A DNA stretch of 64,000 nt, taken from positions 41,307,426 through 41,371,425 of the forward strand of contig NC_092349.1 of NCBI RefSeq assembly GCF_963676685.1. Reading direction: 5' to 3'. Below are positions 1 through 11,568 of this stretch, in pieces (within the stretch, counting starts at the first letter, position 1; the number at the start of each line of letters is the position of its first letter). This DNA comes from Mytilus edulis. Its lineage: Eukaryota > Mollusca > Bivalvia > Mytilida > Mytilidae. Below the pieces are notes generated by a model. It did no database searches. It saw only the letters and a program-made list of their open reading frames with translations, and had not been told where the DNA came from. Made by a program: the position numbers and the translations under genes.

Positions 1-304
1 TATTTCCAATTGTCTGTCCATGTGTCAATAAAAAAATATATTACTTGCGTGTGTATTCTGAAAATTAGTCAGCTTTATAAAAGATTCCTTATGGAGCTTG
101 ACATTTCTGCGACTTTGTACAGTGGTTTATAAATTTTTGAATACATTGAAGATATGCACTTCCCCTTTTCATTGCTTTCGGGTGCGTTTGGAAAAAAGGG
201 TAAATAAAAGTTGCTGTTAACTCTTATCAGCATTTAAAATTTGTTTTTAACTGTTTTTGCCAAAATCGAGGTGTTGTTAACATGTGAACGGACCGGACCC
301 CCTA
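1..304. other. AT-rich intergenic DNA
   Basis: No coding pattern, RNA gene or repeat that I recognise. Confidence 0.5.
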
Positions 305-462
305 CAGTGGCGGATCCAGAACTTTTCCTAAGGGGGGCCGCTGACTGACCTAAAGGGGGGGGCTCCAGTCATGCTTCAATGATTCCCTATATAATCAACC
401 AAATTTTTCCCACGAAAGGGGGGCCCTGGCCCCCCAGCCCCCCGCCCCTGGTTCCGCCTATG
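305..462 (+). mobile_element. CAGTGGCGGATC-type MITE
   Basis: A short element that starts CAGTGGCGGATCCAG and ends with the inverted, degenerate CTGGTTCCGCCTATG. Its interior has G runs and C runs and an internal block 'ATTCCCTATATAA' that recurs in the copy at 47551-47693 and, inverted, at 11409-11568. It has no coding capacity. The ends resemble hAT-type termini, but I could not find a clean 8-bp target duplication; flanking ACCCCCTA and ACCCCCTT are only a near match. Family membership is seen in the sequence; the hAT assignment is inference. Confidence 0.6.
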
Positions 463-704
463 CCCTACCCCCTTCTAATTATGCATTAGATAGAAATACC
501 ATTTGCTTGACAGCAATTTAAGATGTATACAAATTATATATTTTCAAAAAGAAACTGACAAGAAAATTAATTCGAAATGCAATTCACGATTTGTTTCTCC
601 TTACTTTCGGTGAAAACAAAGCATTTTCTTAATTTTTCTTTTTACAAATGAATCATTTCAGAAATCAAATAATTTAACAATTTTATGTGTCTGTATGAAT
701 TCTC
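463..704. other. AT-rich intergenic DNA
   Basis: Nothing recognisable. Confidence 0.4.
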
Positions 705-960
705 GATCCTGTGGTTGTCGTTGCTTCATCTCTATTTTATTTGTTGTTTTCATAAATTGTTTTGTTATGAGTTAGGCCGTTAGTTTTCTTGTTGAGTCCT
801 TCCACATTTTTCGGTCGGTGCTTTTTATAGCCGACTATAAGGTACGAGTTTTCGTTGTTGAAGGCCGTACGATAGCATATAATTGCTTACATACACTTTA
901 TTTGATCCTGATCGATATTTATCTTATTTGCTATCATACCACATCTCCACTGTTTTTATC
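705..960 (+). repeat. Family C dispersed repeat (retroelement 3' tail)
   Basis: Shares ordered blocks with 10699-10945, 16200-16450 and 33430-33551 plus 35279-35340: GTGGTTGTCGTTG, TTTTATAGCCGACTATA, GTTGTTGAAGGCCGTAC, ATAATTGCTTACAT and a terminal CATACCACATCTCC. The copy at 10.7 kb joins this block to a 'TTAACCC(C/T)GCC' block that also ends the RT element at 43.8 kb. I therefore infer that family C is the 3' untranslated tail of that Penelope-like RT family, left by 5'-truncated insertions. Confidence 0.55.
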
Positions 961-1794
961 TAAAAACAGCTAGCACCAACAAAAGATGAATGAACAGTTT
1001 ATTTTATTGAACTTACAAAATTTCACCCTAACAACAAATAAGACAGCAGTCGTTAGTAGTTTAACCATCTATGGATGTATTTAGGATAATATAGTTGAAA
1101 AAAAACTGTTTGTACAATATCGAAAAGCGGTACGCAAAGAGGCCTTCTGAACTGAATTAACGGCATATATTTAATAATATTTGATAAGTAAGACATTTTG
1201 TATATTTGTAAGCCTGTAAAGCTTTGATATCAACAAAATTTCGTCACTTGATATTATCTAAACAGTGATTAATTTCCTCTTAAAATTATAATATATTGCA
1301 AGACGCCGTACAGACAAAAGTTGTTATTTTGCAATTCGCCGTACAACGTCCTGCAATTCGCCGTACAACAAACAAACAATGTTTTTGTTCATATTCTTTA
1401 AAATACATCTTTTTGACAACAAATTTCAGTAAATATGATGCCACACTATAAAAATCTAAAAACGTGTCTGGAAAAATAATGAAAAGCAGTTAAATATCTT
1501 GAGAAAGGGGCGACAGAGGACGATCGACCTCGAAATTTTCCGGTACTAAGTGGCAAGTTTTGGAGTATTACACAAAATCTTGTATTAATTTTGTACTTAT
1601 CGGCCTAATAATTTAAAGAATTATATATCAGAAAATCATTTCTTAAGCGGCACCCTCATCAAATGAGTGGAAATGCTTTAAATTGAATGAATTCTTAACT
1701 TGTTTACTTTTTTTTCTATTTCTCTCCGCTTCGTTAGTACCCAATTTCCGGTGGCGATGATACACAGTGGTAATTGTGTAGTAGCACGGTTTAA
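961..1794. other. AT-rich intergenic DNA
   Basis: No gene seen. A small cluster of CGCCGTAC motifs (GCAATTCGCCGTACAAC twice, near 1330-1373, plus a related GACGCCGTACAG just before) is the only local structure. Confidence 0.4.
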
Positions 1795-1990
1795 AGTCAT
1801 AATAAACGAATGACCGGTGAAAAATAATGTTATTCCAATTCTTGAACCAATGCATACAAACATCATAAACTTAGTCTTCTGTGCACCATTTTATCAATTT
1901 TTTTTCGCATAAATTTCGTATAATCGTCAATTTTTTCTTCAATCGGTCAGTGTTGTTGTGAAAATATGGCAGGTAATTAAAGTTCGTGTT
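1795..1990. repeat. Dispersed repeat shared with 53890-54075
   Basis: The blocks GACCGGTGAAAAATAA, ACATCATAAACTT, TCTTCTGTG and a degenerate TTTTATCAAT...GCATAAAT recur in the same order and orientation at 53890-54075 (as GACTGGTGAAAAAAATAA and so on). Neither copy has coding potential. Identity of the parent element is unknown. Confidence 0.45.
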
Positions 1991-2219
1991 TTGAAGCCGA
2001 AGTTTAACGATTGTCACCTGTTTGTCAACAATCAACAAAAAAAGTATGGATATGAGCACGTGTTTAACATGTACAATCACATAATAGATCCATGCGTATT
2101 GCGATCACCGGATTTTTACGAGATGGGTCACACTAAGGTCACTTTGCATACGGAAAATATGTCGGGGAATTGAAGGAAGCAATTAAAATAAAGTAAACTT
2201 CTTCTAAATATGAACAAAT

Positions 2220-2385
2220 TAAAGAATTTTCTTCAAATAAAAGTATATGTTGTGTCATGTGTGCTATTGTTTTTCTGTTTGTCGTTTTCATTTTTAGCCA
2301 TGGCGTTGTCGGTTTGTTTTAGATTTGTGAGTTTGACTGTCCCTTTGGTATCTTTCGTCCCTCTTTTACATACGTTTTATAATGT
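2220..2385 (+). repeat. RT-element 3' tail fragment
   Basis: Matches, in reverse orientation, the tail of the RT relic at 5400-5530: TGTTTTTCTGTTTGTC, TTTTTAGCCATGGCGTTGTC, and CCCTTTGGTATCTTTCGTCC. This is a 3' fragment of the same retroelement family, inserted here on the plus strand. The short open frame it contains is incidental. Confidence 0.6.
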
Positions 2386-2480
2386 GCACACACTGAAATG
2401 TCTCGCCTTCTTTACTAATCATTGATATTATGTTGATAGTCCTAAATATAAAGCTTTATTACAACTGACACTTGTACGAC
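2383..2480 (+). repeat. Family B left-end fragment
   Basis: GTGCACACACTGAAATGTCTCGCC followed by the CTTTACTAATCATTGATATT block (positions 2390-2470) is the left end of the family B element seen complete at 26004-26939. It breaks off after TTATTACAACTG. Confidence 0.65.
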
Positions 2481-2518
2481 TTTGCCCCCCAGCTATAGAA
2501 AAACAGTACATTAACGGG

Positions 2519-2586
2519 TGTTACACGGACTCTTTTTAAGATGATACACGGACTCTTTTTAGTTGTTACACGGACACTTTTTATGA
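2519..2586 (+). repeat. Three-copy tandem repeat, about 23 bp
   Basis: Three consecutive copies of a unit containing TACACGGACTCTTTTTA (the third has ACACTTTTTATG). Short minisatellite with no evident function. Confidence 0.7.
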
Positions 2587-2637
2587 ATAGAATCACTCGT
2601 GCGTGATCTGTGAGTTCATGGGCACTTGCCCTTTCAC

Positions 2638-3282
2638 GGTGCATTACGTTTGCGCGCATTACCACTACATTTGCGCGCAAAAATCATTACGTTTGCGCGC
2701 AGCTTTTGATTACAATTGCGCGCATTTTTTTGACAGGTAAACTCAGATACAATACAGGTAATAATACTTTAATATTTATTTATAATTTGTTCAATTATTT
2801 CCCCTGCTCACCAACGATGAGATGGAAGTGGGATTTCGAGCAAGATAAGTCCGTTTTATTTTGCACTAGCACTAAATCCTAGAAATCTATACAGATAAAA
2901 TTGTTAAAATGCTAAAGTATAGCAGGTAAAGGTATTGATAATTTCATTACTTTACATGTTGTTACGTGCCGAAACTCCATGTTTGTGCCTTGGTGTATTT
3001 TAAATTATTTACTAATTTTAAAAACGATAAACTATTCATTGAAACACTTTTTATTCTGAAACCTTCGCAATGAAGTTACATGTATGAATTAAGAAATATT
3101 TTCAAAATTAATAATTGATAGTCATGTTTATTATGAAAATAAAAAAAATATATAGTCAATTGTAATTTAATTTAAATTTTTACCTGAAATTACCTGTAAC
3201 ATGAATGCGTGCAAATGTAATCAAAAGCTGCGCGCAAACGTAAAACATTTTAATCCCCAAATGCGCGCAAACGTAGTGCGCC
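2638..3282. mobile_element. GCGCGCAAACGT inverted-repeat element, copy 1
   Basis: Left end GGTGCATTACGTTTGCGCGC; right end, reverse complemented, GGCGCACTACGTTTGCGCGC. Inside each end the 14-mer TTACGTTTGCGCGC and close variants recur several times (for example around 2644, 2686 and 3230-3275), giving dense subterminal repeats. The AT-rich interior has no transposase. It looks like a non-autonomous DNA transposon; superfamily unknown. A second copy follows after only five bases. Confidence 0.65.
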
Positions 3283-3287
3283 CAACC

Positions 3288-4010
3288 GGTGCATTACGTT
3301 TGCGCGCATTACCATTACATTTGCGCGCAAAAATCATTACGTTTGGGCGCAGCTTTTGCTTACATTTGCGCGCATTTTTTTTACAGGTAAACTCAGGTAA
3401 AATACAGGTCATAATACTTTATTATTTATTAATTTGTTCAATTATTTACAAGTATCAGTACCCATTCCGTTAGTCTAAGTCTCCTAAGGCACCTATTTTG
3501 AAAGAATTCAATCAATAATATTTTAGGGAAAATACAGGTCATAATACTCATTTATTTATCAATTTGTTCAATTATTTACAATTATCAGTACCCCTTCCGT
3601 TAGTCTAAGTCTCTTCTTAGGCAGAGAAAAAAGGAGATAAAGCCGCATATTTTTTTTCGATTTTCAGATACAATTCAACAAGTCAAAGGTGTAGACAAAA
3701 GTTTAAGAAATATTTGACATAGCCCATTTATCATAACTTGAACTTAAGATATAACGGGGGTTTAAATTGATTTTAAAATTCAATATGAACCATATATAAT
3801 TTGAATTAACAAACTATTTTCAAATTTAATAATTGATAGTCATATCTATTATGAAAATACCAATAAAGTATAGTCATTTATAATTTAATATATATGAATT
3901 ATTATTTTTACCTGAGATTACCTGTAAAATGAATGCGCGCAAATGTAATCAAAAGCTGCGCGCAAACGTAAAATATTTTAATCCCCAAATGCGCGCAAAC
4001 GTAGTGCGCC
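3288..4010. mobile_element. GCGCGCAAACGT inverted-repeat element, copy 2
   Basis: Same termini and subterminal repeats as copy 1, in the same orientation. The interior also holds a direct duplication of about 85 bp (3400-3483 versus 3530-3613, both containing AATACAGGTCATAATACT and TCCGTTAGTCTAAGTCTC). No coding capacity. Only CAACC separates it from copy 1; a similar CCAAC follows the right end. Confidence 0.65.
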
Positions 4011-4903
4011 CCGCCCAACTTTCAATTAGATTTGAATTTTTTGGTTCACCGACATATTTCCGGTCTTTTTTTAAAATAAAATATTTACGTTAGCATCAAT
4101 ATTTTTTTCAAACAATTCCAGTAAAATACTATTCATATCAGTACATTAAGGGATTACTAGCCATTTAACTTTAAAAAAAGCGGGCTATGGTTTTCTCCTT
4201 AAAAAACATATTTTGATCCCAAATTTTATGAGAAAAAATTTACTGTGGTCAAGCAGATGACAAATTAATGTTCTGCATGATTCATGAGTTTCCGAATACC
4301 GTATATATAATAGTGCTAATTTAAAGGAAAAAAATATTTGGGCGATGGCGTTGAAAAACTAAATTATTTTCATACTTAGAAAAGAACATCCCCCCCTTTC
4401 ATGAAGCAAAATAATCGGTCAATTAATGTATTTTCTTCAATACATGGACATAAATAGTATCTTTTGGATATGGCTGAAAGTAAAGAAATGATGATACCGA
4501 CGTTTATATTTCAATAAAAAAGACAGGAGATATGTAAATAAAAATCAAATCTTATCAAAAGATAAAATACCTATCAACTCACCAATGCACGATTGATCCT
4601 ATAACTAAAAAGTATTCGTGTAATACATGTCCAAATAAGCAGCAAATTTTGAAGAAAATCATTCAACTTATGTCACCAATTTTGGACGGTAAGCTGCGAT
4701 TGGATCATATAGTAACACGTGTTTAATCCCGATCAACACAAGCATGTATTTAAAAAAAATCAAAGTATATGCCTAAATATCTAAAAACAAGACAAAATCA
4801 TTTTTTTCTTTACATTTCATTCATTAATGAAGTAGGAAATTCATTCTTTTGAAACATTTATATTGTTTTTGAATTTATATATAAATTGAATTCATATATA
4901 TAT
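4011..4903. other. AT-rich intergenic DNA
   Basis: No gene or recognisable repeat. Confidence 0.4.
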
Positions 4904-5043
4904 CAGGGACGGATCCAGCCATTTTAAAAAGAGGGTTCCCAACCAAGGACCAAAACGTGGGGGGGGGGGTTCTTACTATATGTTCCCATTCAAATGCATT
5001 GATCGTCCAAAAGAGGGAGGTTCCAACCCTGGATCTGCCACTG
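4904..5043 (+). mobile_element. CAGTGGCGGATC-type MITE, divergent copy
   Basis: Starts CAGGGACGGATCCAGCC and ends CTGGATCTGCCACTG, an inverted pair, with a G-rich run inside. Same terminal type as 305-462. ATTGAATTCAT occurs on both sides (about 4887 and 5047), but not directly abutting the ends, so I do not call it a target duplication. Confidence 0.5.
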
Positions 5044-5389
5044 AATATTGAATTCATGTTTTTTGCAGCAAACGTGGGATTTTTGGGGATTTTTTTAAGA
5101 TGGGGAATGGGGGATGGAAAAGCACATCCTGCATTTGTTCATCAAAATAAAGATCAAGCCTGTTTATTTTCAATTAACTTAGCCCCCCTCTCCTTTCCGT
5201 TTCCCCATTAAAAATAAAACGTTAGCTTACTTACCACTAAAATATTTCTTAAATGTATTAATTTTTTACGAAGTTGCATTTTGAAAAGTATCAAATGTGT
5301 GCAACATTCATATTTTACTTGAAAAGGTTCTTCTTTATCAAATTAATAAATTCCTGATTTTTTTTTCTAGAAAAAAACTTTCGGTTGAA
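5044..5389. other. AT-rich intergenic DNA
   Basis: Nothing supported. Confidence 0.3.
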
Positions 5390-6268
5390 GGGAAAAGAAA
5401 AAATATGTTTAAAAGAGGGACGAAAGATACCAAAGGGACAGTCAAACTCATAAATCTAAAACAAACTGACAACGCCATGGCTAAAAATGAAAAAGACAAA
5501 CAGAAAAACAATAGTAAATATGACACAACTTAGAAAACTAAAGAATAAACAACACGAACCCCACCAAGAACTAGGGGTGATCTCAGATGCTCCGGAAGGG
5601 TAAGCAGATCCAGCTCCACATGTGGCACCCGTCGTGTTGCTTATGTGATTACAAATCCGGTAAATAGTCTTATTCGGTAGGTCACATTCATGAAAGGGAA
5701 GGGGATTGTAGTTACGACGTAAGGAACATATCCGATATCATTTGTGAAACGGTTATTCCATAACGGTCAACCAACTCGTGATGGCGTCCGTAAAATTTAC
5801 GAAGGGATGATTTCAACTTCACCATTTGGAACTCTTGGTTTAATAGCTTCCTTGTGAGTAGCAACCCTCTATCAAGAAAATCATGATAGGAAATGCAAGC
5901 ACGGGAATATCGTATCAATTGGGAGATATATACCCCGTATGCAGGTGCTGCTGGATTGTTGCTACTTAGAAATGGAAAGTTCACAATTGGAAAGCTGAAA
6001 TCATCTCTTTTGTCGTAAAGTTTTGTTTTCAACCGACCCCCATTGTCAATTTCTAGATGCAAGTCAAGATATGAAGCCGACTTAACTGTATCTGTAGTAT
6101 CCTTTATCTCTAGTTCGATGGAATAGATGCGTTCCACAGTCACCAAATTTTGAATTGTTTAGTGAAAGAACATCATCTATATAGCGGAAAGTAGAGTTAA
6201 AAGATATTGCTAACTTCTTATCTTTCTTCCTAAGAAGTTCCTGCATGAAGTCAGCCTCATAATAACAC
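5390..6268 (-). pseudogene. Penelope-like reverse transcriptase relic with 3' tail
   Basis: A 5'-truncated retroelement read on the minus strand. Bases 6268-6137 encode the RT catalytic segment with TFRYIDDVLSLNN. After a small frameshift near 6136 the frame 6146-5712 gives the downstream block ([18 protein letters not shown], then [15 protein letters not shown]). The same block occurs in the RT element at 42896-43493. The reading ends near 5712 and the tail to 5390 carries the CATGGCGTTGTC and CCCTCTTTT blocks also seen at 2220-2385. The YxDD core is present, but the copy lacks the RT N-terminus and is frameshifted, so it is dead. Assignment to Penelope-like elements rests on the related copy at 40.7 kb and is moderately sure. 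Confidence 0.75.
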
Positions 6269-6419
6269 TATACTTACATTTACTGCTTTATGACCATTTC
6301 AGTTTCTCAAATGTTCAGTCTTGAGAAATGTACTGCTACTTTCTTGAAACGTCGTACAAGTCAGATACAAAACAAAAGTAAAAAAAATAGGCCGGAAACA
6401 ACCTGCCGTATAGTTTTTC

Positions 6420-6588
6420 TGCACTTCTATCAATAGCTGAACTTTGACCACTGAACCATGAAAATGAGGTCAAGGTCAGATGACACCTGCCAGCTAGACA
6501 TGTACACCTTACAATCATTCCATACACCAAATATAGTATACTTATTGCATACAGTATAAGAAAAACAGACCAAAACAGAACCAGATGC
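6420..6588 (+). repeat. Family B internal fragment
   Basis: One internal unit of family B: GACCACTGAACCATG, AAAATGAGG, an exact TCAAGGTCA at 6470-6478, then GACATGTACACCTTACA. A family A element abuts it at 6589. Confidence 0.6.
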
Positions 6589-7698
6589 TCGGCAGGGCGC
6601 AGCTTTATACGACCGCAGAGGTCGAACCCTGAACGGTTGGGGCTAGTATGGACACAACATTCAAACTGGATACAGCTCTGAATTTGGATTGTGATTAAAT
6701 AGTTGACACAGCATAGGTTTCTGACACAGAATGAATGTGGTCTAATGAACTTAAAATGTTTTGTTTTTTTGCTTTTGAGCAATTCACTATGCTGTTGAAT
6801 ATTAATCCTTTGATATTTGAAGAAATTTTCTTTTTCATTTCTGAAATAAGAAAAATTGAACCCCACCAATTTTTTTTTTCACCTCCCCTTTTCTCTTATT
6901 CCAAAAATGATCTCAATTCAAATTTCTAATGGAGTTTTCAACAATAACTACATCATAAAATATAAAATGTCATACAGTCATGATTTAAGTTGATTTGACT
7001 ACTATTCTGGACAAAGAAAGATAACCTCAATGCAACATTTTATATTGGCAAATTTCCAATGGAATTTATTAATAACAAAGTTTTTGGCAAATTTCCAATA
7101 TACATAATTTAAGAGCAGTTTAGGTCAGGTATTTAAATGAGTTTCAATTACCAACCTTACACTGCTTTTAAATTATGTTTTGTACTTAAGTGATTGTCCA
7201 TTAACCTGGAAACCCTTTCCCCCCCTTTTTTTTTACCTTATTCCTTACCGGTTTGAGCCATAACTCCCAAAGATAATTTTTACCATCCCTTTGTGGTATT
7301 CCAATATCCAACATCTCAATACAGGGTTAGATTCATCATATCAAAGAACCCCAAGAATTCAATTTTTGATGAGATCAAATAAAGTTCAATTGTGGACCCT
7401 TTAGACCTCAATGTGGACCAATTTGATAACCGGTCCTAAATATAAAAAATATAAATACATGGTTAGATTCAGCATATTGAAGAACACCATATATTGAATT
7501 TTTGTTGAAATCAAACAAAGTTTAATTTTGGACCCCGATTTGGACCAACTTGAAAACTGGGCCCATAATAAAAAAACTAAGTACATGTTTAGATTCAGCA
7601 TATCAAAGAACCCAAAGAATTCATTTTTTGTTAAAATCAAACTAATTTTAATTTTGGACCCTTTGGACCTTAATGTAGACCAATTTGAAAACAGGACC
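6589..7698 (+). mobile_element. Family A Helentron-like element, left part
   Basis: Begins AACCAGATGCTC and carries the 5' subterminal motif TTTATACGACCGCA near 6609. The body then passes into the A/T-rich middle and two units of an approximately 130-bp repeat (TTAGATTCAGCATATC ... AATTTTGGACCC). The element is interrupted at 7698 by a complete second copy and seems to resume at 9662. Non-coding. The family is described under 21349-23257. Confidence 0.65.
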
Positions 7699-9661
7699 AA
7701 CCAGATGCTCCGTAGGGCGCAGTTTTATACGACCGCAGAGGTTTGACCCTGAACGGTTGGGGCACGTATGGACACAACATTCAAGCTGGATTCAGCTCTA
7801 AATTTGGATTGTGATTAAATAGTTGACACAGCATAGGTTTCTGACACAGAATGAATGTGTTCTAATGAACTTAAAATTTTTGTTTTCTCTTAGAGCAATT
7901 CACTATGCTGTTGAATATTAATCCTCTCAAAAAAATGTTTGAAGAAAATTTCTTTTTTATTTATGAAATTTCAAATGAGAAAAATTGAACCCAATTTTTT
8001 TAATCACATCCCCCTTTCCCTTATTCCAAAACTAATCTCAATTAAAATTTCTAATGGAGTTTGCAACAATAACTACTCATTTAAATACATCATAAAATAT
8101 TAAGATGTAAAAATAACTGCTTGTTATCACTGAATGGTAAAGATTATTTTAATTTATCAGTTGGTAGTAAAAAGTGAATATACATTGTATATTGTATATA
8201 ACAAAGATTTAAGTTGATTCTGGACAAAGAAAGATAACTCCAATTAAAAAAAAATCTTGCTATTGCACAATATTTTGCAATTAGATATTTCTTGCTTACT
8301 ATTCTGGACAAAGAAAGATAACTCAAATTAATTTTTTTTTAGCTATTTCACAATATTGTGCAATTAGATATTTCTTGCCATTGCGCAATACTGTGCAATT
8401 GAAAAGACTTGCTATTGCACAATACTTAATATAATAATTTTAGATCCTGATTTGGACCAACTTGAAAACTGGGCCCATAATAAAAAATCTAAGTACATTT
8501 TTGGATTCAGCATATCAAAGAACCCCAAGATTTCAATTTTTGTTAAAATCAGACTAAGTTTAATTTTGGACCCTTTGGACTTTAGTTTAGACCAATTTGA
8601 AAACAGGACCAAAAATGAAGAATCTACATACACAGTTAGATTTGGTATAACAAAGAACCCCATTTATTCAATTTTTGATGAAATCAAACAAAGTTTAATT
8701 TTGGACCCCGATTTGGACCAACTTGAAAACTGGGCCAATAATCAAGAATCTAAGTACATTTTTCGATTCAGCATATCAAAGAACTTAACTGATTCATTTT
8801 TTGTCAAAATCAAACTAAGTTTAATTTTGGACCCTTTGGACCTTAATGTAGACCAATTTGAAAACGGGACCAAAAGTTAGAATCTACATACACAGTCATG
8901 ACAGTTAGATTCGGCATATCAAAGAACCCCAATTATTCAATTTTGATGAAATCAAACAAAGTTTAATTTTGGACCCTTTGGGCCCTTATTCTGTTGGGAC
9001 CAAAACTCCCAAAATCAATACTAACCTTCCTTTTATGGTCATAAACCTTGTGTTTAAATTTCATAGATTTCTATTTACTTATACTAACGTTATGGTGCGA
9101 AAACCAAGAAAAATGCTTATTTGGGTCCCTTTTTGGCCCCTAATTCCTAAACTGTTGGGACCTAAACTCCCAAAATCAATACCAACCTTCCTTTTGTAGT
9201 CATTAACATTGTGTTTAAATTTCATTGATTTCTATTTACTTAAACTAAAGTTATTGTGCGAAAACCAAGAATAATGCTTATTTGGGCCCTTTTTTGGCCC
9301 CTAATTCCTAAACTGTTGAAACCAAAACTCCCAAAATCAATCCCAACCGTTCTTTTGTGGTCATAAACCTTGTGTCAAAATTTCATAGATTTCTATTAAC
9401 TTAAACTAAAGTTATAGTGCGAAAACCAAGAAAATGCTTATTTGGGCCCTTTATGGCCCCTTATTCCTAAAATGTTGGGACCAAAACTCCTAAAATCAAT
9501 ACCAACCTTCCTTTTGTGGTCATAAACCTTGTGTTAAAATTTCATAGATTTCCATTCACTTTTACTAAAGTTAGAGTGCGAACACTAAAAGTATTCGGAC
9601 GACGCCAACGTGATAGCAATATACGACGAAAATTTTTTCAAATTTTGCGGTCGTATAAAAA
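7699..9661 (+). mobile_element. Family A Helentron-like element, complete copy nested in another
   Basis: Runs from AACCAGATGCTCCG to GCGGTCGTATAAAAA. In order it holds the 5' motif TTTATACGACCGCA, a unique region, an array of about 35-bp units (TTGCTATTGCACAATA), an array of about 130-bp units (CATATCAAAGAACCCC ... TTTTGGACCC), an array of about 160-bp units (ACCAAAACTCCCAAAATCAA), and a 3' hairpin TATACGAC...GTCGTATA. It sits inside the 130-bp array of an older copy, at an A-rich site, with no target duplication. No open frame of substance. Confidence 0.7.
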
Positions 9662-10415
9662 TCTAAGTACTAGTACATTTTTAGATTCAGCATATCACAG
9701 AACCCCAAGGATTCAATGCAAGTATGGACACAACATTTAAGCTTGATACAGCTCTGAATTTGGATTGTGATTAAATAGTTGACACAACATAGGTTTCTGA
9801 CACAGAATGAATGTGGTCTAAGAACTTAAACTTAAAAATTTTAAATTGGACATTTCCCTATTTATATGGTCCAATATACAAAATCTAAATACATGGTTAG
9901 ATTCAGCATATCATAGAACCCCAAGAATTCAATTTTTGATGAAATCAAATAATGTTCAATTTTAGACCCTTTAGACCTCAATGTGGACCAATTTGATAAC
10001 CGGGCCCAAATATAAAAAATCTAAATACATGGTTAGATTCAGCATATTGAAGAACACCATATATTCAATTTTTGTTGAAATCAAACAAAGTTAAATTTTT
10101 GACCCGTTGGACCTTAATGTAGACCAATTTGAAAATGGGACATTACTGTGCAATTGAATATTTTTTGCTATTGCGCAAAACTGTGATATTGAAAATTTCT
10201 TACTATTGCACAATACTGTGCAATTGACGATTTCTTGCTATTGCGCAATAGAACATTTCTTGCTATTGCACAATACTGTGCAATTGAAGATTTCTTGATA
10301 TTGCGCAATACTGTGCAATTGAAAATTTCTTGCTTTTGCACAATACTTAATATAATAATTTTGGACCCCCGATTTGGACCAACTAGAAAACTGAGCCCAT
10401 AATCAAAAATCTAAG
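9662..10415 (+). repeat. Rearranged family A arrays
   Basis: Pieces of family A in broken order: a 130-bp unit fragment, a left-end interior piece from 9719 (GCAAGTATGGACACAACATT), more 130-bp units to about 10140, and a cleaner array of the 35-bp unit at 10140-10350 in which TTGCTATTGC and ACTGTGCAATTGAA alternate. Non-coding. Confidence 0.6.
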
Positions 10416-10512
10416 TACATCCAGCTTGAATGTCGTGTCCATACTTGCCCCAACCGTTCAGGGTTCAACCTCTGCGGTCGTATAAAGCTGCACCCTGTGG
10501 AGCATCTGGTTT
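10416..10512 (-). repeat. Inverted family A left end
   Basis: The family A left end in reverse orientation: CTGCGGTCGTATAAAGC followed by GGAGCATCTGGTT. With the forward left-end piece at 9719 it brackets the arrays in inverted orientation. Confidence 0.65.
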
Positions 10513-10698
10513 TATTTTGTGGACGTTTCAGGGTGTTCCGTGGTTTGGACCCCCCTTTTTTGCAGAAAGGCGGGATCCGCACCTGGTCTGATATCGTCAA
10601 TTATAGTATTAAATGTATGATGATCCGATCATTCAACAGATTTTTTTTAGTTTGGTCTTGTGCTGTGCTAGTTTTGGGTAGAAATGAGAGCACAAATA

Positions 10699-10945
10699 TT
10701 TTTTAACCCTGCCAATTTCTTTATGTGCCTGTTCCAAGTCAAGAGCCCGTAGTTCAGTGGTTGTCGTTGGTTCATGTCTGTCATAATGTTTTCGTAAATT
10801 GTTTTATTATGAATTAGACCGTCATTTAAATTCGAAAGGTATTGATTTTTATTTTTCATGTCGGGACCTTTTATAGCCGACTATAATTGCTTAAATCCAT
10901 TTATTTTTTTTAACTTTGACAATCATATCACATCTCCTTATTTCT
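10699..10945 (+). repeat. Family C dispersed repeat (retroelement 3' tail)
   Basis: Starts with TTTTTAACCCTGCC, runs through GTGCCTGTTCCAAGTCAAGA and GTGGTTGTCGTTG, and ends in TTTTATAGCCGACTATAATT and CATATCACATCTCC. The first block equals the 3' end of the RT element near 43850-43874, so this copy links family C to that element. Confidence 0.6.
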
Positions 10946-11408
10946 ATATTGAAAATATAAATGTGGTTTGATAAAATGTTGTTCCCACTAAAAAAAAACT
11001 TTCGTTCGTTTGTCGGATGCTATAGTTGGGAATATTGAAAAATGAACACCCTATTTAGCAGTCACGATTAAAAAAATATTATTTTAAAATCAAACAAAGA
11101 ATAAATGAAAACCGCTATTCTAAAAAGAAATGATATAAGGGGGATTAGCAGACTTATATGCAAATGTCCTCAATATTATTTTCTTATGAGTTATTTAGTT
11201 AACATTCAAAATGGATTTACGTGGATATAAAGTTGATATAAATATCATTCTCATGATACAGTCTAAGAATAACAGGCCAAAACTTTCACTGAATAAAGTA
11301 AAGGAGGGCACGAAGTTACATTATTTTGATGACTTTCTTTCGGTTTTAAATTGTTGCCTCGTCTTGGTTTTTCTAATCAAACTATGACTATTAAAAATTG
11401 GTAGACTA
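10946..11408. other. AT-rich intergenic DNA
   Basis: No gene or known repeat. Confidence 0.4.
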
Positions 11409-11568
11409 CAGAGGCGGACTTCGAGGGAGGGTCAAGGTGCTCGCATAACCTTTTTGTGGGGGAAATTTCGTTGATTGTATAGGGAATCAATGAAGCATGA
11501 CTGTAGCTGGCCTACTCTTAGGCAGTCCGTTCCCAATCCCTATTTGAAAATCTCTGGCTACGCCACTG
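11409..11568 (-). mobile_element. CAGTGGCG-type MITE, inverted copy
   Basis: Begins CAGAGGCGGAC and ends GGCTACGCCACTG. The interior block TATAGGGAATCAATGAAGCATGAC (11479-11502) is the reverse complement of the block in 305-462 and 47551-47693. Non-coding. Confidence 0.6.

Noticed and set aside
305..462. hAT 8-bp target duplication around the CAGTGGCGGATC MITE
   Set aside because: Flanks match only partly at each of the copies examined, so the superfamily stays open.
6336..6869. 177-codon minus-strand frame
   Set aside because: Runs antisense through family B and family A repeats and has no protein motif.
8452..8880. 142-codon frame and similar ones at 7401-7746, 8412-8663, 22244-22456, 34236-34463
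   Set aside because: Translations of the family A 130-bp tandem unit; the periodic product (DQLENWAHN...) follows from the DNA repeat, and copies are broken at random.
10140..10350. Regularly spaced 35-bp repeats resembling a CRISPR array
   Set aside because: No spacers; it is a contiguous minisatellite in a eukaryotic mobile element.
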